A stretch of DNA of 11,236 nt from an uncultured Muribaculaceae bacterium (GTDB taxonomy: Bacteria > Bacteroidota > Bacteroidia > Bacteroidales > Muribaculaceae), in contig CAJUBM010000098.1 of the NCBI GenBank assembly GCA_910584735.1, positions 1-11,236 on the forward strand, in the 5' to 3' direction. Position numbers and translations under genes: made by a program. Shown here piece after piece: positions 6,931 to 11,236 of the stretch (positions within the stretch are counted from its first letter, which is position 1; the number at the start of each line of letters is the position of its first letter). Below the pieces are notes generated by a model. It ran no database searches, had not been told where the DNA came from, and saw nothing but the letters and a program-made list of their open reading frames with translations.

Positions 6931-6950
6931 GTAAAAGAAAGAGCTTTTAC
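6931..6950 (+). promoter_or_regulatory. 5' leader hairpin of ardA mRNA
   Basis: GTAAAAG (6931-6937) and CTTTTAC (6944-6950) pair perfectly around a six-base loop, within a few bases of the predicted transcription start. It could stabilise the mRNA or act as a regulatory site. Confidence 0.4.
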
Positions 6951-6987
6951 ACGAAATCATTCATTCAAACCCTCAATTCATACAGAC

Positions 6988-7614
6988 ATGAAAGAAATTC
7001 TTAACGCCAACCTCCCTCTCCGTCAGGTTATCATCGACCGCCTCGAAGAACTCGACTACACGCCCGAATCGCTGCGCGAGGCCATCACCGAACACGAGGC
7101 CGACTACCGCGACGAAAATCCGTCGCTCTACTGCGGAACATACGCCAAATACAACGGCGGCGACCTCTCCGGCCTGTGGGTTGACCTCTCCACCTTCGAC
7201 AGCTACGAGGACTTCATCAACTTCTGCCGGGCTTACCACGCCGACGAAAACGACCCGGAGCTGATGTTCCAGGACTACGAGAACTTCCCCCGTGAGTGGT
7301 ACTGCGAAAGCTGCATGGGGCAGGAAACATGGGATAAAATCGCCGAATATATCCGGCTGTCGGAAATCCACGACAAGGAGGCCGTGGACGCTTTCGTGGA
7401 TTGGGGAGGCGGGAGCCTCGACCACTTCGAGGACTGCTACTGCGGCGAGTGGGAGGACGAGGAAGCCTTTGCCCGGCATATCGTTGACGAGTGCTACGAC
7501 CTCGACCGCACGATGGGCAATCTCGCAAACTACTTCGACTATGCCGCCTATGGCCGCGAATTGTTCATGTACGACTACTACATGGATAACGGCTATGTGT
7601 TCCGCCATTGGTAA
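6988..7614 (+). CDS. ardA: ArdA-type antirestriction protein
   Basis: A 208-residue, very acidic protein. Residues about 49-101 carry the ArdA signature: GTYAKYNGGDLSGLWVDLS, then the acidic DENDPELMFQDYENFP. ArdA proteins are elongated dimers that mimic the shape and charge of B-form DNA and occupy type I restriction-modification enzymes, protecting incoming DNA. Classical ArdA is about 165 residues; this one has about 45 extra N-terminal residues (including LRQVIIDRLEELDYTPESLREAI, a predicted helical pair), so it is an extended form. The C-terminal domain, rich in Asp, Glu and Tyr, ends at FRHW. It is a monocistronic unit with its own promoter and a strong terminator, divergent from the leftward transcript. 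The gene is strongly C/G-ended in codon use, unlike the following abi gene. Confidence 0.9.
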   Translation: MKEILNANLPLRQVIIDRLEELDYTPESLREAITEHEADYRDENPSLYCGTYAKYNGGDLSGLWVDLSTFDSYEDFINFCRAYHADENDPELMFQDYENFPREWYCESCMGQETWDKIAEYIRLSEIHDKEAVDAFVDWGGGSLDHFEDCYCGEWEDEEAFARHIVDECYDLDRTMGNLANYFDYAAYGRELFMYDYYMDNGYVFRHW

Positions 7615-7619
7615 AGCGT

Positions 7620-7650
7620 AAGCCTCTCTCCCTCGGTGGGTCGGCGAAAG
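7620..7650 (+). repeat. right copy of inverted repeat bounding the ardA module
   Basis: Bases 7631-7650 are identical to the complement of 6212-6231 (20 of 20) and 7620-7626 (AAGCCTC) also matches; a 4-base TCTC insertion (7627-7630) separates the two blocks. It begins six bases after the ardA stop and overlaps the 5' arm of the terminator. Confidence 0.8.
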
Positions 7651-7663
7651 CCGGCCTTTTTTT
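7639..7663 (+). terminator. intrinsic terminator of ardA
   Basis: GGTCGGC (7639-7645), a GAAA tetraloop, GCCGGCC (7650-7656) and a run of seven T (7657-7663) form a textbook rho-independent terminator (one G-T pair in the stem). Confidence 0.85.
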
Positions 7664-7679
7664 GCTTGACAGACTGATA

Positions 7680-7772
7680 TAAAAAGGCGAAGCCGCGCAG
7701 ACAAAATGCGCGGCCTCTTTTCCCTTTTAGAGTGCTGGTACCGGGACTAAAACCGATAGCTGCACTTATGAT
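7680..7772 (-). ncRNA. candidate two-hairpin small RNA, possible AbiF antitoxin RNA
   Basis: A transcript of about 93 bases is predicted between a near-perfect promoter (7776-7806) and an intrinsic terminator (7681-7717), all on the minus strand. Hairpin 1 (7731-7766) pairs AGTGC with GCACT and, inside a small internal loop, TATCGG with CCGGTA around an eight-base loop. Hairpin 2 is the terminator stem. Between them is a short A-rich single-stranded linker (about 7718-7730). There is no credible reading frame. It starts 58 bases downstream of the stop of the AbiF-type gene on the same strand. AbiF-family HEPN toxins have been described as paired with structured antitoxin RNAs (from memory), so the arrangement suggests that role. 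A free-standing regulatory sRNA is the alternative. Confidence 0.65.
7681..7717 (-). terminator. intrinsic terminator of the small RNA
   Basis: On the minus strand GAGGCCGCGCA (7717-7707), a seven-base loop and TGCGCGGCTTC (7699-7689) form an 11-pair stem (one G-T), then GCC and a run of five T (7685-7681). In the rightward direction the same stem is followed by a C-interrupted T-rich tract, so it may also act weakly as a second terminator behind ardA. Confidence 0.8.
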
Positions 7773-7775
7773 GTT

Positions 7776-7806
7776 GCAAAGGTACTTATTTTTTCTGATA
7801 TAACAA
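7776..7806 (-). promoter_or_regulatory. small-RNA promoter
   Basis: Minus strand TTG (7806-7804), exactly 19 bases, then TACCTTTGC (7784-7776): an excellent Bacteroidota promoter lying in the 24-base interval beginning after the abi stop codon, independent of the abi promoter. Confidence 0.7.
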
Positions 7807-7829
7807 TGGCTCAAACAGAAAAGTTGTGA

Positions 7830-8726
7830 TTATTTTACATTTGAGGCATCTAATCCGCTTATGTTGGCGATTATTTCGGCCACTTTGGGGGATTGTGAGT
7901 AGTGTCGTATAAGTGCCTTGATTTCTTCCACCATTTCATTGTAACGGTTTATCGAAACCTGTTTGAGCATATAAAGGACTACTGCTATCGAGCCGTTAAG
8001 ATTACGAAAATTCCTGGCGCCCCGTACTTCTGCCGGGCCTCTCCTGATATATTTGAAAGGCACAAAATCATATAGCACATTACCGTGGGCGCAATAGTTA
8101 CGGAGTTCCCTTACTATTTCAAGGTAGTTTTCAACGACCTCTATATAGCGTATGCCGTAATGATTGGCTATTTCTATCTTCAGACGCCTATCCTTTATTG
8201 CTTTATAGAGATTTATAACACTACCGAATGTCATGTATTCTATCGTTTTCCATGCAGGGGCGTATGTATCCTCCTGATGGACGCGGTGATGTTGCCTGAT
8301 TACGGAGTTCAGTTTGAAACTGGCCGTATAAACCGTACTGTCAAAAGTCGACGCAAACTGTTCTGCCACTACCGTATCATCGACAAACCACTGCGGGTTA
8401 TCTGTATAATTATTGGAAAGCGTGTAGGTCAGGAAGTTGCGAAAGTTTATCTCTATTCGGTTTATATAAAACGCAAGTATGCTCCGTAATTTGTAATCGA
8501 AATAATATAGCTTCACCGCATCATCGAAGTTGGCTCCGGCAACAAACTCATGTGTTCGATTTTGTTTTGCCGGGTAAGTCTTCTCAAATGGAAACCAATA
8601 GAAACCAAGACGATAATAACCGACGTCTAACAAAACCTCTTTGGCTTTGTTCTCGTCGGCAATAGTCATGCCTCTGCTTCGTAGAAGCCTGACCTGCTTA
8701 TCTAATGTCATTGCTTGATTTCCCAT
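7830..8726 (-). CDS. Abi_2/AbiF-type HEPN RNase (abortive infection toxin)
   Basis: A 298-residue protein with the Abi_2 (AbiD/AbiF) layout: an N-terminal DKQVRLLRSRGMTI helix, the VGYYRLGFYWFPFE motif (35-48), a helical core (YFDYKLRSILAFYINRIEINFRN) and, near the C-terminal third, ELRNYCAHGNVLYD. This contains R209-N-Y-C-A-H214, an R-x4-H HEPN active-site motif. HEPN RNases of this family cut cellular RNA during infection and stop phage spread. The length is normal for AbiF and the motif is intact, so it should be active. It is inverted relative to its neighbours, visibly AT-richer, and has its own promoter (8730-8738), all signs of a separately acquired cargo gene. The ATG at 8726 lies at about the predicted transcription start, so it may be leaderless; the next start is M6 at 8711. 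A structured RNA is encoded just downstream. Confidence 0.85.
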   Translation of the reverse strand: MGNQAMTLDKQVRLLRSRGMTIADENKAKEVLLDVGYYRLGFYWFPFEKTYPAKQNRTHEFVAGANFDDAVKLYYFDYKLRSILAFYINRIEINFRNFLTYTLSNNYTDNPQWFVDDTVVAEQFASTFDSTVYTASFKLNSVIRQHHRVHQEDTYAPAWKTIEYMTFGSVINLYKAIKDRRLKIEIANHYGIRYIEVVENYLEIVRELRNYCAHGNVLYDFVPFKYIRRGPAEVRGARNFRNLNGSIAVVLYMLKQVSINRYNEMVEEIKALIRHYSQSPKVAEIIANISGLDASNVK

Positions 8727-8729
8727 TAT

Positions 8730-8738
8730 GCAAAGTTA
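8730..8738 (-). promoter_or_regulatory. abi promoter (-7 box)
   Basis: Minus strand TAACTTTGC matches the -7 consensus and ends four bases before the ATG of the abi gene. No clear TTG lies 19-21 bp upstream. The near absence of a leader points to leaderless translation or to the downstream start at 8711. Confidence 0.5.
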
Positions 8739-8787
8739 CGAAATTTCCATGAATTTCAGTGTCTTTTAGCCGCTTTATTTACTGCGG

Positions 8788-8795
8788 TACTTTTG
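8788..8795 (+). promoter_or_regulatory. promoter of the virion gene operon (-7 box)
   Basis: TACTTTTG matches TAnnTTTG and lies 20 bases before the protease ATG; the -33 region (TTT at 8765-8767) is weak, which would suit a late promoter needing activation. It is back to back with the abi promoter in an 89-bp intergenic region. Confidence 0.45.
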
Positions 8796-8815
8796 TGGCA
8801 AACAACGATTAAGAT

Positions 8816-9862
8816 ATGCCACAGCCCAAATATAACCTGCATCTGAAAGGCTTTGTCGGAGGCTACGACTTCGACCGCGATTATGTAGACTACATACTCG
8901 CAAAAAACGCCGGGAAACCCGTTAACGTACTTATCGACAGCACAGGCGGCTCACTCGCCACCGCACTTTCTATTTCCTCCGCTTTCAAGCTGCACGGCGA
9001 CGTGTCGGTGCATTTCGTCGGCATGAACGCCTCCGCAGCGACTATCGCCGCCCTCGGTGCAAAGCACGTCAGCATCGACACCGCCGCCTGGTACCTCGTG
9101 CATAAATGCTCCAACGAGTTTTTCAAATGGTCGAGCCTCAACGCCGACCAGATGGCCGACCTAATTTCTGCCCTCGAAAGGCAGAAAGCCGACCTTGACA
9201 AACTCGATGCCGGAGTTGCCGCCATGTACGCCGCCAAATGCCGAAAAGACCCCAAAGCACTCCTTGACCTTATGAAAGTAGGCGGCTGGCTATCGGCCAA
9301 AGAAGCCCTCGAATGGGGTTTTGTCGATGAAATAACCGACGAGCCGGAGGACACCGCCCCCAAACTCACCGATTCCACCGCCTCGGCGATGGCGGCTGCC
9401 GGTATGCCTATACCCAATGTGCCCGTCGCCGACAGAGAAAGCGGCCTCGGCAGGTTCTTCGCGGCCATTGCCGCTATGTTCAGGCCCTCCAACGCCGCCA
9501 CGCCCGTAATCAATAACCAATCAAATACTCCCCAAATGTCTACTATCATCTTCCCGGCACTGTGCGCCGCCCTCGCCCTTGATTCACTGGAACTTTCGGG
9601 CGACAAGGCCACGGCAAGCCTCTCCGTGGAGCAGCTTGCAAAAATCGACAAGGCTCTGAACGGCAACGCCTCCGAAATCAAGGCCAAAGACACCGAAATC
9701 GCCACCCTCAAAGCCCGTGTTGCCGAACTCGAAAAGACACCGGCGGAAACCACCTCCGCCATCGTCAGCACTTCGCAGCAGCCCGAAAAGCCCGAATCCC
9801 CTATGGACGCTTTCAGCGCATCGGTCAGACGCGCCCGCGAGATCTACGACCAACTGCCGTAA
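8816..9862 (+). CDS. ClpP-like prohead protease with scaffold-like C-terminal domain
   Basis: A 348-residue protein. Residues 1-175 have the ClpP/S14 fold signature: IDSTGGS (40-46), the nucleophile in GMNASAATIAALG (S73), His in WYLVHKCSN (H96) and the closing WLSAKEALEWGFVDEI (158-173). The position of the ClpP catalytic Asp is G156, so the third residue must come from elsewhere or be dispensable. Residues about 180-240 form an Ala/Pro-rich linker, and 241-348 hold a coiled-coil-like scaffold region (SVEQLAKIDKALNG, then EIKAKDTEIATLKARVAELE). Protease-scaffold fusions process and shape phage proheads. It is the first gene of the virion operon, 47 bp before the capsid gene. Terminase and portal genes, which usually precede it, are not upstream. 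Confidence 0.85.
   Translation: MPQPKYNLHLKGFVGGYDFDRDYVDYILAKNAGKPVNVLIDSTGGSLATALSISSAFKLHGDVSVHFVGMNASAATIAALGAKHVSIDTAAWYLVHKCSNEFFKWSSLNADQMADLISALERQKADLDKLDAGVAAMYAAKCRKDPKALLDLMKVGGWLSAKEALEWGFVDEITDEPEDTAPKLTDSTASAMAAAGMPIPNVPVADRESGLGRFFAAIAAMFRPSNAATPVINNQSNTPQMSTIIFPALCAALALDSLELSGDKATASLSVEQLAKIDKALNGNASEIKAKDTEIATLKARVAELEKTPAETTSAIVSTSQQPEKPESPMDAFSASVRRAREIYDQLP
9536..9862 (+). CDS. possible nested in-frame scaffold protein (108 aa)
   Basis: An internal ATG at residue 241 of the protease begins MSTIIFPALCAALALDSLELS and leads through the coiled coil to the shared stop. The roughly 25 bases before it (AATCAATAACCAATCAAATA and after) are abruptly AT-rich inside a GC-rich gene and look like the leaders before genuine starts in this window. 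Lambda produces its scaffold Nu3 from a start inside the protease gene C, a direct precedent for this arrangement. No protein evidence exists here. Confidence 0.4.
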   Translation: MSTIIFPALCAALALDSLELSGDKATASLSVEQLAKIDKALNGNASEIKAKDTEIATLKARVAELEKTPAETTSAIVSTSQQPEKPESPMDAFSASVRRAREIYDQLP

Positions 9863-9909
9863 GCTCTATGCCGCAAATCCTCCCTCTGTAACCAAAATTC
9901 AAGTACATT

Positions 9910-10884
9910 ATGCCCGATTTACTTCACTCTATCCAAATCACCGACCCCGACTATGAAAGGGCGGCTATCCAGTGGAAGACCGACTTTCTTCTCATGCCGC
10001 TCTTTGCCTGTGAGGAAGCCCTGAAATATATGCAGGGTATGCCCGGCGTTACCGCGCCTACAAAGCTCCCCTCCGTCGAAGGCGCGGGGCAGTTCGCCCC
10101 TTACCGACGCGACCGCCGCAGCGCATCGGCCACCAAAGTAGGCTACCGTGAGATTACTTCCTACCTCGGCAACGTGCGCGAGGACTTCGAGCCGCTGGAA
10201 ATCATTCAGACCCTTTTAGGACGCGGCACCGCCACTCTCGGCGACGCACAGATGCAGGCTCCCTCGGCGCGCCTCGTCATCGCCGCCGTCATGCGCTCGC
10301 TCGGACACCACCTGCACGAGGTTCTTTTCACCGCCAGGCGCAATCCCGACGGCGACACGACTGCCGACCTTTTCGACGGCTGGGGAACTATCCTCGACCG
10401 CGAAATGGAAGACGGCAACATTTCCGTTGCCAAAAACAACCTCATCGAGCTTACCGAGGCTGTCGACGGCACTAACGCCGTCGATGTCGCAAAAGAGGTG
10501 GAACGCTCATGCGACCCGCATCTGAGAAAGCAGCACAAGTTCCTGTTCTGCGACCCGGAGTTTGCCGACTTCTATAACGACGCATACCTTGTTACCCACA
10601 ACTCCGTGCCTTATAACAAGAAATACGAGCAGCCCATTGTAGAGGGCAGCTTCAACAAGACCACCATCGTGCCCCTCGACTGCCTCGCAGGTACGGACAA
10701 GTATATCCTCACCCCCGGCTCCAATATGCTCTACGCCTACGACAACATGAGCGACCTTACCCGTATGGAGGTCAAACGCTGGGAACCGTGGGCTATGACT
10801 ATCGCCGCCGCTATGTTCTTCGGCACACAGTTCCGAAGCATCGACCGCCGATTCCTCAAAGTTGTTAAACTCAAATCCGCATAG
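9910..10884 (+). CDS. probable major capsid protein (HK97-fold type)
   Basis: A 324-residue protein immediately after the protease-scaffold gene, the usual place of the major capsid gene. It has a soluble mixed alpha/beta profile, no signal peptide, and capsid-like elements: a central helix-rich region (SARLVIAAVMRSLGHHLHEV), DPEFADFYNDAYLVTHNSVPY with a loop following, then the C-terminal beta-rich CLAGTDKYILTPGSNMLYAY and a final hydrophobic strand set (WAMTIAAAMFFGTQFRSIDRR). The assignment rests on position and on this general look; I see no single diagnostic motif. The N-terminal 40-60 residues could be a cleaved delta-domain, but no clear cleavage site is visible. Translation start ATG 9910 follows an AT-rich leader. 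Confidence 0.65.
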   Translation: MPDLLHSIQITDPDYERAAIQWKTDFLLMPLFACEEALKYMQGMPGVTAPTKLPSVEGAGQFAPYRRDRRSASATKVGYREITSYLGNVREDFEPLEIIQTLLGRGTATLGDAQMQAPSARLVIAAVMRSLGHHLHEVLFTARRNPDGDTTADLFDGWGTILDREMEDGNISVAKNNLIELTEAVDGTNAVDVAKEVERSCDPHLRKQHKFLFCDPEFADFYNDAYLVTHNSVPYNKKYEQPIVEGSFNKTTIVPLDCLAGTDKYILTPGSNMLYAYDNMSDLTRMEVKRWEPWAMTIAAAMFFGTQFRSIDRRFLKVVKLKSA

Positions 10885-10889
10885 CGAGC

Positions 10890-10956
10890 GTTTATCGTTG
10901 AGCGTCTATCGTTCAACGATTCGCTCCCGATAAACGATAAACCATAAACTATAAAC
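10890..10956. repeat. 7-bp periodic inverted repeat between capsid and next gene
   Basis: Four tandem heptamers of NATAAAC (GATAAAC, GATAAAC, CATAAAC, TATAAAC) fill 10929-10956. The left side has the complement unit GTTTATC at 10890 and GTCTATC at 10904, also in register of seven with GTTGAGC and GTTCAAC between. GTTTATCGTT (10890-10899) and AACGATAAAC (10933-10942) form perfect 10-base arms. It fills almost the whole intergenic gap. It could be an RNA hairpin tuning expression after the capsid gene, or a simple-sequence tract. Confidence 0.75.
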
Positions 10957-10959
10957 GCT

Positions 10960-11236
10960 ATGACATCTTCTTGCCTCAACATTCAAAAGAGCCTCGCATG
11001 GTGTCAGGGAACGCCCGAATACGCCGGTGTGCGCCGTCGTATCTACTATCTCGCCAAAAGCGAGATAGTGGGCTGGCCGCTCCTTGAACGCGATGCCAAC
11101 GGCATACGCGCGACGTCGGCCAGATACAAGGGCGACTTCACCCTCAAAGCCGACGCCAAATGGAAATTCATCGACATTCTCCCCGACAAGTCGCAGCTTA
11201 CCTCCGAGCCGCAGGGCGAGCTACCCTCGCAGACGC
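10960..11236 (+). CDS. virion protein of unknown function, 3' end beyond window
   Basis: The ATG at 10960 opens a frame that runs to the window edge (92 residues seen). It begins MTSSCLNIQKSLAWCQGTPE, followed by AGVRRRIYYLAKSEIVGWP and an ATSARYKGDFTLKADAKWKFIDILPDK stretch, and ends in SQLTSEPQGELPSQT. The pattern of a short Cys/Trp-containing N-terminus and a beta-rich body resembles proteins that follow the capsid gene in Bacteroidota prophages, where they are probably head or tail structural components. I cannot assign a precise role. Co-directional with the capsid gene, 75 bp downstream across the heptamer repeat, so probably in the same operon. Confidence 0.75.
   Translation, partial: MTSSCLNIQKSLAWCQGTPEYAGVRRRIYYLAKSEIVGWPLLERDANGIRATSARYKGDFTLKADAKWKFIDILPDKSQLTSEPQGELPSQT

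Noticed and set aside
7666..7690. TTGACA followed by TATAAA as a sigma-70-like rightward promoter for the small-RNA region
   Set aside because: The spacing is far too short for a -35/-10 pair, and the other promoters seen here are of the Bacteroidota -33/-7 type.
6973..7704. Long leftward open frame (243 aa) opposite ardA
   Set aside because: It is the antisense shadow of a highly C-ended gene; it is Val/Ala-rich without domains and runs through the ardA terminator.
7593..7814. Leftward 73-aa ORF (MSHCYIRKN...)
   Set aside because: It runs through the small-RNA promoter, both RNA hairpins and the ardA terminator and into the ardA 3' end; its start lies upstream of the predicted RNA start.
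8085..8489. Rightward 134-aa ORF inside the abi gene
   Set aside because: It is opposite the Abi_2 core motifs, has no promoter or domain, and its composition is that of a shadow frame.
8890..9771. Long leftward open frame (293 aa) opposite the protease gene
   Set aside because: Antisense shadow of an Ala-rich GC-rich gene with clear ClpP motifs on the other strand.
1..11236. CRISPR array or insertion sequence
   Set aside because: No regularly spaced repeats of CRISPR length and no transposase gene or IS-type terminal repeats were seen; the one Cas13-repeat-like 11-mer is single.

Overview
The window is one end of an integrated phage-type element in a Bacteroidales-like host. Promoter-like sites of the Bacteroidota type (TTG, 19-20 bp spacer, TAnnTTTG) recur on both strands, Shine-Dalgarno sequences are mostly lacking, and several proteins are of kinds I associate with Bacteroidota prophages. 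At the extreme left (1-54, minus strand) lies only the 3' half of a tRNA-Ser(GGA) gene: anticodon loop, long variable arm and T arm are present, the 5' half is missing. This is what the displaced target fragment at the far end of a tRNA-integrated element looks like. No integrase is in view, so it would lie beyond the right edge.

Layout. (1) 197-1363: a lysogeny-type switch. A leftward XRE repressor faces a rightward Cro-like gene and a MerR/excisionase-like gene, across two face-to-face promoters and three copies of an operator-like motif (TATTACGYWATAT). (2) 1366-4617: a 1083-residue primase-helicase (CHC2 zinc finger, TOPRIM-like region, P-loop ATPase), followed by a non-coding block (4618-4927) with short direct and inverted repeats around an AT-rich hairpin, a candidate replication origin. 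(3) 4928-6202: three small phage-type genes of unknown function, one a Cys4 zinc-ribbon protein. (4) 6203-8726: an accessory section. A divergently transcribed leftward unit of uncertain coding content and the antirestriction gene ardA are bounded by a near-perfect inverted repeat. Next come a compact two-hairpin small RNA with its own promoter and terminator, and a leftward, visibly AT-richer Abi_2/AbiF-type HEPN RNase gene. (5) 8788-11236: rightward virion genes with their own promoter: a ClpP-like prohead protease with a scaffold-like tail, a probable major capsid protein and the start of a further structural gene.

Together this is a repressor-controlled replicating element with its own capsid genes. 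It carries an anti-host-defence gene (ardA) and a probable anti-phage toxin unit (AbiF plus RNA). The most interesting part is the AbiF gene with a structured small RNA encoded directly behind it on the same strand, which looks like a protein-RNA toxin-antitoxin pair. The element could be an ordinary prophage or a capsid-forming phage satellite; the sequence to the right (terminase, portal, tail, integrase) would decide.
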